Shown here: positions 34,721 through 47,831 of the stretch, piece by piece
Numbering within the stretch: position 1 is the stretch's first letter
Layout: each line of letters begins with the position of its first letter
Source of the DNA: Symsagittifera roscoffensis
Taxonomy: Eukaryota; Xenacoelomorpha; Acoela; Convolutidae
Assembly (NCBI RefSeq): GCF_963678635.1
Contig: NC_087071.1
Coordinates: 24,256,013 to 24,320,012 of the forward strand
Direction of reading: 5' to 3'
Length of the DNA stretch: 64,000 nucleotides
The notes under the pieces: model-generated
What the model was told of the DNA's origin: nothing
The model's database searches: none
Seen by the model: only the letters and a program-made list of their open reading frames with translations
Made by a program: the position numbers and the translations under genes

Positions 34721-35681
34721 CGTCTAATAAAATACGGTAAGAATTAAATCGAAATTGTTCTTGGTTGAACGTCAACAAGCTTAAGCTTAAATTAAAAACC
34801 TGTAAGATATCCTCTAAGATCTATGGCGTTGATCGCAATGCTAAACTGTCTGTTTGTTTTGTTTAAAAAATTTGTGAGTACGGAGATTGATCTTAGCAAA
34901 AAAATTGATTAAGATTTATCTTTGAAACGTCATGTTGGCGATGTAGTACAGAGACTCGGAAAACAATGTGAAATTATAAGTAAACTAAGACATTTAGATC
35001 CAAGATTGCAGTTTTTTTGAATATAATAGCAAGTAAAAATCTATCACTCAGTATGGGGTGCTCATTCACGGATGCTGTTATTTCTCTACTAAGAAGTCAT
35101 TTTTTGCTGCAAGAAATATTTTTAGAAGCCGGAATAATACATTTGAAGACATTTTCAGTCGAAATGATTTATGAATTACATTTTATGTACAGGAGCTATT
35201 GAAATGTGTTGCTCTCAATCAATCGGCCTCATTCAACGCTGCCATTGGAGAAAAAAATTCTGTGGACCACTGAGCGTTCTTCAAACAAAATGTTGAAAGT
35301 CTTTTTTGTTAAGCACAAAAATGAAAAACACAGACTTAGAGATGCTCACCTTTCTAAACTCCTCAGCAAATGACTACAAACAATTGCAAGATTTAGCTAT
35401 CGTAATTATCATCAAAGAATGCGTCATTCAGTGATCGGTGATTTCCTTTTCTCGTAATAATTAGAAGCCAAAATAATCAAAAACCCCAACAGAAACTTCA
35501 GTTTTTTGCAAATCAAGCGTCGAACTTCTGAAATTAATCAAGCAAGCATTTTGCCAAACATGTAATTTTCGATGAAGTTAATTATACAATGAGACCAAAA
35601 GTTTATTTTCACCGCCTGAATTATTTGGTCATTTCGAGCAAGCTGCTTATACAAAGAAGCATCAAACTATCGCAGAAGCAA

Positions 35682-35789
35682 ACCACTAATAAGAAGCAAG
35701 CAACGCATAAGAAGCAAACCACTCATAAGAAGCAAGTCAATCCTAAGAAGCAAGCCACTCATAAGATGCAAGCAACTCAAAAGAAGCAG
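35682..35789 (+). repeat. 18-bp coding-frame minisatellite (six units, copy 1)
   Basis: Six 18-bp units of type ACCACTCATAAGAAGCAA, read in frame as TTNKKQ, ATHKKQ, TTHKKQ, VNPKKQ, ATHKMQ, ATQKKQ inside a 72-codon open frame (35589-35807). The same array recurs at about 38315-38422 and 40979-41086. It would encode a Lys/Gln-rich basic tail. No family recognised. Confidence 0.8.
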
Positions 35790-36829
35790 ATCGCTTGTGA
35801 CATGTGATATAATTTGAACTCAATACACTCAAGGAACTTTCGACAAACATTTGATATTTATATGTTTGTCTAAAATAAAAACAATTTATTACTGATAAAA
35901 ACTTAAATCTTCAAAACTACGAACTGAAAAATGTAATTATAGACGCTGATAAACAGGCATCTTGAAAGGGCGCATCACAATTCTAATGTAAGTATACTAA
36001 AATTCGGCGGTCTTTCGTTGGAAAATTAGACCAAACTCAAATCAATAATGCGTTCCTCCTTATTTGGCAAATACAGAGGTGAGCCCGCACTGTTCGATTC
36101 GCAACTTCCAAACGTCGACCACACAATCAAGGAGGTGACTCCAGACGCTCTCAATGTTCAGTGGACATTCGGAGGAAATGCACCTCCACCAGTTGCAAAA
36201 GCATGTTCATGTTTTTTGAAAGTCACGGAAAGCTTCTATCCTATAAAAATTACGCAATAGCGTATGCAGTGAAAAATTAAAATGTTTAACAACAAAAAAT
36301 ACAAATAAGAATTCATTGCGAAACAATTCATTGCACATCAAAAATCGGTTGAAACAAAATGTATTAAGAAACTTGCAACGTTCAGAAAAAAAAATGGGCA
36401 AAAGATAAAATTGTCGAAGAAACACTACTACAACTCCTAGTCCCTTTGTTGTTTTGGGGACGCTGTCAAAAACCTTCAAAACTATTAGTTGAAATGAGTG
36501 GAAAAGGTAATAATAATAATTATCTAGAGCACAATTCAAGTGTGCATTCCAGTCCTAATTCTTCATCTAGCGATACTGCTAAAAATGGTTTAGAAGATCA
36601 AAAAACGGTGGAATTCCGCACACCAGTTATTCTGAATCATACAAATTGTTCTATTTTTGGCCAAAAGCAATCAATGATAGAAGTAGATGGTGTTTTTTGT
36701 TTCGAGTTAAGCAATTAACTTATCATCGGTAGCGGTGAAACACAGAACAATCCTTTTCAAAACATAAAACAGTTCCTCTTTAATTTATTCATATCAAGCA
36801 ATCAATGAAACCAAGTTCTCTGGAGATGT

Positions 36830-37360
36830 CACGAGGGAAAACCGAGTTTTTCCACGAGTTCTCTCAAAATCTAAAGTAACGCCACTTCGTAATGAAGGCT
36901 CGAAAGTCGAAGCGGATAATTACAAAACAATTTCTCTTTTAATTGTATGGGATAAAACATACGAAAGAGTTTTTTTATCGGGTGAAAATTCGTTTTTGCA
37001 AGAAACATCACACACTATACGCAATGGCTGAGCTAAATGAAGAAGTCAGATCTAGTAGCAAATATGAACTAATAAATTTATTCCTTGATTTAGCCAAACA
37101 CTTGACCACGAGGTGCATTTGAAGCTGCATTAGCAATACTTTAAAATATACTTGATTGCTTTAGATGCTACCTGTCGAACCAATTGATTAGTGTCGAACT
37201 AGCTGATGCTACAAGGCTTAACATTGAGTGTGGTGTACCGCAGGGATCTATCAGATGACCTTTTTTGTTTTTAATCTACACAAAAAATCTGCCTCGGAGC
37301 TGTCAGAATACAAAAATTTATCTGTTTTCTGATGACACAAACGTAACTGGAATTGGTTGA
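36830..37360 (+). pseudogene. Degenerate LINE reverse transcriptase (copy 2)
   Basis: Same remnant as the copy at 34190, with GVPQGSI near 37227-37250 and LFSDDTNV near 37320. It shares the same stop after QGSIR, so the inactivation predates the tandem duplication. Confidence 0.75.
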
Positions 37361-39489
37361 TCGTCTAATAAATTATGGTAAGAATTAAATCGAAATTGTT
37401 CTTGGTTGAACGTCAACAAGCTTAAGCTTAAATTAAAAACCTGTAAGATATCCTCTAAGATCTATGGCGTTGATCGCAATGCTAAACTGTCTGTTTGTTT
37501 TGTTTAAAAAATTTGTGAGTACGGAGATTGATCTTAGCAAAAAAAATGATCAAGATGAAACGTCATGTTGGCGATGTAGTACAGAGACTCGGAAAACAAT
37601 GTGAAATTATAAGTAAACTAAGACATTTAGATCCAAGATTGCAGTTTTTTTGAATATGATAGCAAGTAAAAATCTATCATTCAGTATGGGGTGCTCATTC
37701 ACGGATGCTGTTATTTCTCTACTAAGAAGTCATTTTTTGCTGCAAGAAATATTTTAAGAAGGCGGAATAATACATTTGAAGACATTTTCAGTCGAAATGA
37801 TTTATGAATTACATTTTATGTACACGAGCTATTTAAATGTGTTGCTCTCAATCAATCGGCCTCATTCAACGTTGCCATTGGAGAAAAAAATTCTGTGGAC
37901 CACTGAGCGTTCTTCAAACAAAATGTCGAAAGTCTTTTTTGTTAAGCACAAAAATGAAAAACACAGACTTAGAGATGCTCACCTTTCTAAACTCCTCAGC
38001 AAATGACCACAAACAATTGCAAGATTTAGCTATCGTAATTATCATCAAAGAATGCGTCATTCAATGATCGGTGATTTCCTTTTCTCGCAATAATTAGAAG
38101 CCAAAATAATCAAAAACCCCAACAGAAACTTCAGCTTTTTGCAAATCAAGCGTCCAACTTCTGAAATTAATCAAGCAAGCATTTTGCCAAACATGTAATT
38201 TTCGATGAAGTTAATTATACAATGAGACCAAAAGTTTATTTTCACCGCCTGAATTATTTGGTCAATTCGAGCAAGCTGCTCATACAAAGAAGCATCAAAC
38301 TATCGCAGAAGCAAACCACTAATAAGAAGCAAGCAACGCATAAGAAGCAAACCACTCATAAGAAGCAAGTCAATCCTAAGAAGCAAGCCACTCATAAGAT
38401 GCAAGCAACTCAAAAGAAGCAGATCGCTTGTGACATTTGATATAATTTGAACTCAATACACTCAAGGAACTTTCGACAAACATTTGATATTTATATGTTT
38501 GTCTAAAATAAAAACAATTTATTACTGATAAAAACTTAAATCTTCAAAACTACGAACTGAAAAATGTAATTATAGACGCTGATAAACAGGCATCTTGAAA
38601 GGGCGCATCACAATTCTAATGTAAGTATACTAAAATTCGGCGGTCTTTCGTTGGAAAATTAGACCAAACTCAAATCAATAATGCGTAGAGTTGTTGTTGT
38701 TGCGAATATTATTAACATTCCTCCTTATTTGGCAAATACAGAGGTGAGCCCGCACTGTTCGATTCGCAACTTCCAAACGTCGACCACACAATCAAGGAGG
38801 TGACTCCAGACGCTCTCAATGCTCAGTGGACATTCGGAGGAAATGCACCTCCACCAGTTGCAAAAGCATGTTCATGTTTTTTGAAAGTCACGGAAAGCTT
38901 CTATCCTATAAAAATTACGCAATAGCGTATGCAGTGAAAAATTAAAATGTTCAACAACAAAAAATACAAATAAGAATTCATTGCGAAACAATTCATTGCA
39001 CATCAAAAATCGGTTGAAACAAAATGTATTAAGAAACTTGCAACGTTCAGAAAAAAAATGGGCAAAAGATAAAATTGTCGAAGAAACACTACTACAACTC
39101 CTAGTCCCTTTGTTGTTTTGGGGACGCTGTCAAAAACCTTCAAAACTATTAGTTGAAATGAGTGGAAAAGGTAATAATAATAATTATCTAGAGCACAATT
39201 CAAGTGTGCATTCCAGTCCTAATTCTTCATCTAGCGATACTGCTAAAAATGGTTTAGAAGATCAAAAAACGGTGGAATTCCGCACACCAGTTATTCTGAA
39301 TCATACAAATTGTTCTATTTTTGGCCAAAAGCAATCAATGATAGAAGTAGATGGTGTTTTTTGTTTCGAGTTAAGCAATTAACTTATCATCGGTAGCGGT
39401 GAAACACAGAACAATCCTTTTCAAAACATAAAACAGTTCCTCTTTAATTTATTCATATCAAGCAATCAATGAAACCAAGTTCTCTGGAG

Positions 39490-40030
39490 ATGTCACGAGG
39501 GAAAACCGAGTTTTTCCACGAGTTCTCTCAAAATCTAAAGTAACGCCACTTCGTAATGAAGGCTCGAAAGTCGAAGCGGATAATTACAAAACAATTTCTC
39601 TTTTAATTGTATGGGATAAAATATACGAAAGAGTTTTTTTATCGGGTGAAAATTCGTTTTTGCAAGAAACATCACACACTATACGCAATGGCTGAGCTAA
39701 ATGAAGAAGTCAGATCTAGTAGCAAATATGAACTAATAAATTTATTCCTTGATTTAGCCAAACACTTGACCACGAGGTGCATTTGAAGCTGCATTAGCAA
39801 TACTTTAAAATATACTTGATTGCTTTAGATGCTACCTGTCGAACCAATTGATTAGTGTCGAACTAGCTGATGCTACAAGGCTTAACATTGAGTGTGGTGT
39901 ACCGCAGGGATCTATCAGATGACCTTTTTTGTTTTTAATCTACACAAAAAATCTGCCTCGGAGCTGTCAGAATACAAAAATTTATCTGTTTTCTGATGAC
40001 ACAAACGTAACTGGAATTGGTTGATCGTCT
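39490..40030 (+). pseudogene. Degenerate LINE reverse transcriptase (copy 3)
   Basis: Nearly identical to copy 2. GVPQGSI lies near 39890-39910 and the FSDD box near 39985. A thumb-like frame follows at 40314-40670 (MGCSFTDAVISLLRSHF ... LPLEKKILWTTERSSNK), the longest remnant of this part. Confidence 0.75.
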
Positions 40031-41463
40031 AATAAATTATGGTAAGAATTAAATCGAAATTGTTCTTGGTTGAACGTCAACAAGCTTAAGCTTAAATTAA
40101 AAACCTGTAAGATATCCTCTAAGATCTATGGCGTTGATCGCAATGCTAAACTGTCTGTTTGTTTTGTTGAAAAAATTTGTGAGTACGGAGATTGATCTTA
40201 GCAAAAAAAATGATTAAGATGAAACGTCATGTTGGCGATGTAGTACAGAGACTCGGAAAACAATGTGAAATTATAAGTAAACTAAGACATTTAGATCCAA
40301 GATTGCAGTTTTTTTGAATATGATAGCAAGTAAAAATCAATCATTCAGTATGGGGTGCTCATTCACGGATGCTGTTATTTCTTTACTAAGAAGTCATTTT
40401 TTGCTGCAAGAAATATTTTTAGAAGGCGGAATAATACATTTGAAGACATTTTCAGTCGAAATGATTTATGAATTACATTTTATGTACACGAGCTATTTAA
40501 ATGTGTTGCTCTCAATCAATCGGCCTCATTCAACGTTGCCATTGGAGAAAAAAATTCTGTGGACCACTGAGCGTTCTTCAAACAAAATGTTGAAAGTCTT
40601 TTTTGTTAAGCACAAAAATGAAAAACACAGACTTAGAGATGCTCACCTTTCTAAACTCCTCAGCAAATGACTACAAACAATTGCAAGATTTAGCTATCGT
40701 AATTATCATCAAAGAATGCGTCATTCAGTGATCGGTGATTTCCTTTTCTCGCAATAATTAGAAGCCAAAATAATCAAAAACCCCAACAGAAACTTCAGCT
40801 TTTTGCAAATCAAGCGTCCAACTTCTGAAATTAATCAAGCAAGCATTTTGCCAAACATGTAATTTTCGATGAAGTTAATTATACAATGAGACCAAAAGTT
40901 TATTTTCACCGCCTGAATTATTTGGTCAATTCGAGCAAGCTGCTCATACAAAGAAGCATCAAACTATCGCAGAAGCAAACCACTAATAAGAAGCAAGCAA
41001 CGCATAAGAAGCAAACCACTCATAAGAAGCAAGTCAATCCTAAGAAGCAAGCCACTCATAAGATGCAAGCAACTCAAAAGAAGCAGATCGCTTGTGACAT
41101 TTGATATAATTTGAACTCAATACACTCAAGGAACTTTCGACAAACATTTGATATTTATATGTTTGTCTAAAATAAAAACAATTTATTACTGATAAAAACT
41201 TAAATCTTCAAAACTACGAACTGAAAATTGTAATTATAGACACTTATAAACAGGCATCTTGAAAAGGCGCACCCCAATTCTAATGTAAGTATACCAAAAT
41301 TCGGCGGTCTTTCGTTGGAAACTTAGACCAAACTCAAATCAATAATGCGTGGAGTTGTTGTTGTTGCGAATATTATTAACATTCCTCCTTATTTGGCAAA
41401 TACAGAGGTGAGCCCGCACTGTTCGATTCGCAACTTCCAAACGTCGACCACACAATCAAGGAG

Positions 41464-41739
41464 GTGACTCCAGACGTTCTCAATGTTCAGTGGACATTCG
41501 GAGGAAATACACCTCCATCAGTTGCAAAAGCATTTCCGCAAGCTCCACTACCATCACAACGTCAACTTCATGAACTTCCAGAAATCATTCAGCAGAACGA
41601 TAGCGTGATCCCAGCAATACAGTCAAATGAAAATGCCGGATACACCGAAACATGTTCAGCGTCTCATTGGAGTTTAGCAGTTTTTCGCAATTTTTTACCA
41701 AATTTAAACGAAAAATGGCTACCTTTTTTCAGCTTTTAA
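41464..41739 (+). pseudogene. Fragment of an unidentified ORF at the end of the triplication
   Basis: The frame reads VLNVQWTFGGNTPPSVAKAF, then PQAPLPSQRQLHELPEIIQQ and IPAIQSNENAGYTETCSASH. Its 5' part (GEPALFDSQLPNVDHTIKEV) starts upstream near 41410 and is repeated at 36048-36200 and 38740-38868. Composition is protein-like, not repeat-like. I do not recognise it; it may be ORF1 of the degenerate element or a captured host exon. Confidence 0.4.
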
Positions 41740-42399
41740 GAAAAGACACTGCAAATATAAATGAAGAAACACATGAATAATCTTTTTGTAGATCGTGTTT
41801 GACATTTGGTGAAATTTCATTATTATTGAAATTTTCACGGATTATATCTAAAAATTTTGAGAAAATATTAATTTCATGTCTTACGGTTGAGTGTCGGGAT
41901 GTTTGAAGCGACGATACAATTTGTGTTTCTTTCAATTCTAATATAGATATGTAGCTGTAAAAAAGTGAAAAGACATCATTTGTGAATATTGGATTTGTTC
42001 TTTGTGAATTTTGGTGTAGTATATTTTTTATATTCCGTGAAAACTTTTGAGAAATCTAGATCTATATCATCTGTTTGTATTTATTGTGTAGTGTGGTTTG
42101 GTTTTGGTGAAAAGATTTCCATTGTAAATATACCACAGTGTGATGTTATATTCCTTCGAGGTAGTGGTCAATTATTTGTCTTTTTGTTCTTACTAGCGGG
42201 TAACGCACCTCCGGTGCTTCGAATTTTTGACAACTCAAGAAAAACTGCATTGAAAACCACATCTGCAGGCTTTTAGTGTACTCTGACAGCACCCAATTAC
42301 ATGGCTGGTAATTTGATATTTTATAAAAGTTTTGATTCTTATTTTCAGTCATCTCGAAAAAGTCAAATCTCGGAAAGTAAAAATAATTGAGAACTCATA

Positions 42400-43870
42400 T
42401 TTTGAGGTAAGATTTACAACTCCTGAGAGTACCCTGGCAGCACCCAATTACGGGGTTGAGAATTTAAATTTTGAGATTTTTTCTAAATTTAAGTTAATTG
42501 AAAATTTTGGAAAATAATAGAAAAAAATCCTCATATCTCGAAAACTACAAAAATTTGAGCGATTACGTTTCGGGGAAAGATTTGCAACCCCTAGGAGTAC
42601 CCAGACAACACCCAACTACAGGGTTAGGAATTTCAAATTTAAAAAAAATCACCAAAACCGTCATTTCTGGAAAACATTTGGGAATACTAAGATTTGGGCA
42701 GTTATAATTGGATGCAAAATTCACAACCCAGGAGAGTACTCTGGCAGCCCCCAACTACAGGGTTGGGATTTTCAACTTTTGAAAAAATTTAGTTTAGGTT
42801 TTCAGAAACTTTTGGAAAAATCACATAAAAAAATCATATCTCAAAAACTACAAGGAATTGAGAGGTCATTTTTTGAGACAAGATTAGCAATTCTTAAGAA
42901 TACCCTGACAGCACCCAATTACAGGGTAAAGAATTTCAAATTTTGAAATAAAAAATTATTTGAGTTTTTTGAAATTTTTTTTTGAAAAATCACAGAAAAC
43001 TTCATATCTCGAAAACTACAAGAAAATGAGCAGCCATATTTGGAGGCAAGATTCGCAACTCCCGAGAGTTCACTGACAGCACCCAACCCCAGGGTGAGGA
43101 ACCCAACCACAGGGTGAGAAAACTGAATGATTTTATTTTTAGACAATTTTTAAAAAAAATCATTCAGTTTTCTAAAATTTATTGAAAAATCACAGAAAAC
43201 GTCGTATCTCGAAAACTACAAGAAAATGAGCAGTCATATTTGGAGACAAGATTCGCAACTCCTGAGAGTTCCCTGACAGCACCCAACCACAGGGTAAGGA
43301 ATTTGATATTTTGAAAAAAAAATCGTTCAGTTTTCTAAAATTTATTGAAAAATCACAAAAAACGTCATATCTCGAAAACTACAAGAAAATGAGCAGTCAT
43401 ATTTGGAGGCAAGATTCGCAACTCCTGAGACTTACCTGACAGCACCCAACCACAGGGTGAGGAATTTCAACCACAGGGTGAGGAACCCAACCACAGGGTG
43501 AGGAACCCAACCACAGGGTGAGAAAACTGAATGATTTTTTGGAAACATTTTTGAAAAAAAAATAATTCAGTTTTCTAAAATTTATTGAAAAATCACAGAA
43601 AACGTCATATCTCGAAAACTACAAGAAAATGAGCAGTCATATTTGGAGGCAAGATTCGCAACTCCTGAGAGTTCCCTGACAGCACCCAACCACAGGGTAA
43701 GAAATTTCAAATTTTGAAAAAAAAATCGTTCAGTATTCTAAAATTTATTGAAAATCACAAAAAACGTCATATCTCGAAAACTACAACGATTTGAGCAGTC
43801 ATACTTGGAGGCAAGATTCGCAACCCATGAGAGTACCCTTACAGCACCCAAATACAGGGTAAAGAATTTC
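42400..43870 (+). repeat. Tandem repeats of about 165-200 bp
   Basis: About eight degenerate units built on ATATCTCGAAAACTACAAG, AAAATGAGCAGTCATATTTGG, GGCAAGATTCGCAACTCC and CTGACAGCACCCAACCACAG, followed by a T/A-rich stretch with CGTTCAGTTTTCTAAAATTT. Short GAGGAACCCAACCACAGGGT duplications occur at 43090-43110 and 43460-43520. Related units are present at 51080-51330, 51500-51610 and 52030-52480. Confidence 0.85.
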
Positions 43871-44042
43871 AAGATTAAAAAAATACAACGAAAGACAGAA
43901 AAAAAAAGATAGAAAAAAAGATAGAAAAGATTGAAAAAAAGATAAAAAGAGGAATAGAAAAAACTGATAGAAAAAAGATAAGAAAAGAGATAAGAAAAAA
44001 AGATAACAAAAAAATAGATTTAAAAAGAAAAAAAAAGAGAAA
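43870..44042 (+). repeat. Purine-rich low-complexity tract
   Basis: Nearly pure A/G with GATAGAAAAAAAGATAG-type runs over about 170 bp. It was probably generated by replication slippage. No gene. Confidence 0.85.
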
Positions 44043-44369
44043 CCGGAGACAACTGTTTGACAGTAGTACTATTTTGAACTAAATCGTCGAAATCAAATTC
44101 AAAGTTAAAAAATTAGGAGACGGGTATACAGAAATAACCAAACTAATTAAAAAAGCAGGTAATCAGACAGAGAGACAGACTTGTTTTGGCCTCGAAAGAA
44201 ATTACTCAAAAATTGATGACCTTGCGGAAAACTAACGGAAAAATTTTCTTAAGCATTGCAACATATGATATAGTCTAAACATGAAAAACTCTTTCGTTAA
44301 ACATGCAAAACTATTAAGCTTAAACATGGGAGATAGCTGTCACTAGAATTTAAATATAGTATAGATTTC

Positions 44370-46539
44370 GGGAAATTCTTGTTTACATGGGCTGTAACCT
44401 TTTTCAAATTAAATAACAATTAGGTTGTGACGAAATTGTACTTGTCCTCGAGCGGGATCAGATTCTGGTTTTATAAAAAGGGAGTACTATATTGTCGTCG
44501 AAATTTTCGTTATATTCGATCATTTTTTATATCTTAAGACTGTTAATGTGTAACTTTCAATATGTCTTATTGGTTGATTCCAATTATAGATACGTACTGG
44601 TTTTTTCATGTATGATTTCTTAATTCTTCGTTTTCCTTTAATTGATGATGGTGATGTAGCTCCTGAGTCAGAAAATGTTTTTGGATTTGAAACGAATTTT
44701 TCGTGTTTATCGAATCGTTCAAAACCTGAAGTTCCTGTATCGTGTTTGTAGCTGATTCTGAGACTGCGTTTCGTCTTTTTGGAAATCGTCTTTTGATAAT
44801 TTGTTTTAGTTTGGTTATTATTGTAATTTTACGTGTTTGTCTTTTTGATCTGATATATCCTTTTGTTTGTTTGTGAGGTGTAATTACAAGATCATATCTT
44901 TTGTTTTTAATTAAACATTTATGTAATATGATTCTTTGTTTACTGCCTAAATTATCTCTTGAAAGAAGTTTTAGGATAAGAGATGCAATCATTCGAGAGT
45001 TAGAGTTTCTATTTTCTTAAACTGTTAGTTCTTACGATTTTGTGTGGTTATCTTAATTTGGGGCAAAGATTGTCGTAATTGACGGGTTGGAGAGAGAGTA
45101 TATCAATTCACGAGAATGATTTTTTACTTTCTCGTGACTAGGTTTTAATCTTAGATGGACTTAATTAATCTTACTTTGGGTTTGTGATCATGGGTTGGAG
45201 AATAGTAAATCAACCCACAGTAGTAGGATGAATAGTAGTTCAATGTTTAGGTATAATTAGAACACAGGTAGACCGTTAGATACTATTTTATGACGTACTA
45301 AGTTATAAGTGTTTTAGCCTGAGTCATCTAAGAGGAGGGGCTCAAGTGAAGGATGAGTAATCGAAGTTCTTCACTTTCTATCCTTATTCAAATGGTTAGT
45401 TTTTTCAAAAATTTCTCTTAGTCCTGGGTCGTTTGTAAGGATTGGAAAGTGAAACGACGTCTTAGGTCGTTGGCCACTTAAAGTAATTTGGTTGGGAGAA
45501 CATGAATTGTTTTATTATGATCCAAGGCAGGCCTTGATGATCAGAAATTAAAGGAATTAATTTAAGTGAACTTAAAGATCCGAGGAAAGCCTTGATGATC
45601 TTTTCATTAAATAAAGGTGATTTAAGAGAAAACAAGGATAAGCCTTGATAAAATTTTTATAAAAGTTCAAGTCTAGAAAGTTTTAATTTAGTGTTTGAAT
45701 GGTATTACTTTTTGGGTTGATGCTCTTGAATTTTAGATGATGAAGCAGGGATTAAGAAAAAATTTTGCGTGCAAATTAATGAAACTAACAATAAATTTAT
45801 ACCAACTAATTTTTGTATTTTTTATTCAACAAATAAATTTATTCAGAAGTTTTGATTTAATCCAGATTTTGGGGGGAACGAATTGTGTTCTTTTTATCAG
45901 TCGTTAATGTTTAAATATTAGATTTAGCACCATTTGAATTGAATAATTATTGTTTGGATTGTTTTTAAGTCAACAAATGGAAATCTGAATTTACTGCGTA
46001 AAGGATTCTAAAAACAAAAACTTCTTCTTCCGGCGTTCGTTTCACTAGTATATGGTGGATTGGTCGGTTCCTTCCTAATCGTTGTTCACGCCTCGTTCTT
46101 GGTCTTCTTGCAATACCTGGTAATTCTCGTATTGTTCGGAAAATTGGCGTAGATCTATTGAGTCGTAGAGACATTTCTAATAAATTCTCTTTCCATGTAA
46201 CATTTTTGCGATTTTCTAATTGTCTAATTTTAATTTTAGTTGTCCAATTCTAGATTGGTTAAGGTCTTGTTTGAGATTTATGATCGCACCAGATGAGTTA
46301 TGACCTTTTGGTTATACTCATTGAGTAATTTCAGATAAGGTACACTGTCTGTTCGTCAAGCTATCTTATTTTCGGCCGGATAGATTCGTGCAATTTCTTA
46401 GTCTTATACCAATCTTGATTTTACTCTTATATCTCCTAGTTTCAATAGATCTAGAGCAAACTGGTTTTTGCGTATTAGTTCTTGGAGTTTTATCCAGAAG
46501 GAGAACAACTGCAGTCTAAGATTTATTCAAATTGTTCTG
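44370..46539. other. Intronic region with no recognised gene
   Basis: AT-rich sequence. A 128-codon minus-strand frame at 44606-44992 is basic (SKQRIILHKCLIKNKRYDL, RRFPKRRNAVSES) and contains HHHH near its end, but I see no domain and no homologue. Three imperfect repeats with AAGCCTTGATGATC lie at 45520-45650. GGGTTGGAGA occurs twice (about 45083 and 45192). The region may be remains of a larger retroelement. Confidence 0.4.
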
Positions 46540-46567
46540 GTGCTGAAACTACAAGTAGTTTCAGCAC
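46540..46567. repeat. Perfect short inverted repeat
   Basis: GTGCTGAAACTAC, two-base spacer, GTAGTTTCAGCAC. Arms of 13 bp with no mismatch. It could be a terminator-like or cruciform structure, or the end of a foldback element. Confidence 0.85.
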
Positions 46568-46921
46568 TTACAAATAAATGTCAATGTTAGAGATACAATA
46601 TGCTTGGTTAGTAGTAATATTTTACAAAGATAGCGAATTATAATAAGGTCCAATTAAAAATACTAGTTTAGAACTGGTTCCAAAAATTAGGACCGATAAT
46701 GCTACTGGGAAAAACTGAGTAGAACTTGAGTCTACGAATTCTCATTTGACGCACGCCACTTATGAGTCTACACAACTGCTAAATGACGCAAGCCAATTAT
46801 GACGCATTAGCAAAACCAGTCAATTTGAAAAGAAAAAGAATTTTACCAACTAACATGCCTCAATTTATAGAGCGGACGCATTTTAACTAGTACACGAAAA
46901 AGTTCATGAAAAACATCCCAC

Positions 46922-46995
46922 CTTGCCCAGGTTCGAACCCTCTGATTTTCTTGCGATTCTCCTTCCCTGCGTCTACGCTACAGATCCATTATACC
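46922..46995 (-). repeat. tRNA-derived SINE fragment
   Basis: The minus strand reads GGATCTGTAGCGTAGACGCA with an A-box-like part and GGTTCGAACC as a good B box. Same family as 29518-29590, judging by shared flanks outside the tRNA-like core. No CCA-stem pairing, so not a tRNA gene. Confidence 0.55.
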
Positions 46996-47831
46996 TTGAA
47001 GCTAAAGTGCTTTTTTACTATAATAGTTTGTGTTAATATCCTTAGGATTGGCTATACTTAATAGCTGGTTATTGGTCAAAATGAACACTTTCAAAATGAA
47101 CACATTTTGTCGCAACACTGTTTCCGGCTTAGGTTGGAAAAAAAAAGATAGTTCAGACTATAACACAAGCTTTGCTTGTGTATATACGAATAACAGAGCG
47201 ACTAGAGGCGGCGGAACGATGATACAGCTGCTTACTCATCAACAAACGTAATTAAGCAAATGTCCCGGTGTATTGCTATGGTGTATTTTGTGAAAACACC
47301 TCGAAAAAACTTGAGAAGAAATCCAATTTACACCCGTTGGTTGGGTGCTAACACTCGAGCTCCATAGCTACCGATTGTAATAAAATTTCAACAACCCACA
47401 TCTCGTATTTTTCTAGAAAAAGCGGTTTTGTGAAGAAAAAAAATGAATTCTTTGTTTGTAATTACTCTGAAATACTAATTTTTTTTTTCATTTTTTAAAA
47501 ATTGAATAAATATTTCCGACAAAAGCACACACGAACCATGTGAACAATCTTCCCCATTAATAGACCAAGTGACCAATATCTCCCCCAAAATTAAATGGTA
47601 AACTTAAGACGTAAAGACTGCATGTACTATGCTCAAATCTGATTGGCACTTGGTCCGCACACATCTCTTCATTTCCGACAAGGCTCAAAATTTTTGTTCT
47701 CACTCAGCAGATTGCTTTTTAATGACATCTGTCACTCCGAAATTTTTGAAAAACATATCAAATGATAACAAACGTCTTCTCAAGAGGACGTTTAAAGCAC
47801 GTTACATCACACGTCTTGTTTCATAATGAGC

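Larger units (their letters stand above)
33568..41530 (+). repeat. Three tandem copies of a 2.64-2.66 kb unit with LINE remnants
   Basis: The unit starts TGTTCATGTTTTTTGAAAG (33568, 36206, 38868) and ends GGAAATRCACCTCCA ... GTTGCAAAAGCA. Copies 2 and 3 are nearly identical. Copy 1 is more diverged and lacks about 30 bp (GTTGTTGTTGCGAATATTATT region). Each copy has an open frame starting MSGKGNNNNYLEH, a degenerate RT, a frame with LPLEKKILWTTERSSNK, an 18-bp minisatellite and a frame reading GEPALFDSQLPNVDHTIKEV. The sequence beyond the last copy continues that final frame (41530-41690), which shows that the original locus lies there. The whole block is inside a V-ATPase intron. Confidence 0.92.
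42192..44369 (+). mobile_element. Satellite-carrying dispersed element, copy 1
   Basis: Begins ACTAGCGGGTAACGCACC with the hairpin GCACCTCCGGTGC, continues AAACCACATCTGCAGGC, and ends with ACATGCAAAACTATTAAGC, GGGAGATAGCTGTCACTAG and TATAGTATAGATTTC. Both ends are shared with the element at 50931-52565, while the middles differ in length and content, so the boundaries are defined by the end of homology. The interior is mostly tandem repeats. There is no coding region. Element class unknown. Confidence 0.65.

Noticed and set aside
42192-44369. Helitron interpretation of the dispersed element (CTAG near its end)
   Set aside because: Homology between the two copies continues about 22 bp beyond CTAG, there is no TC start or subterminal hairpin at the expected place, and no A-T insertion site is visible.
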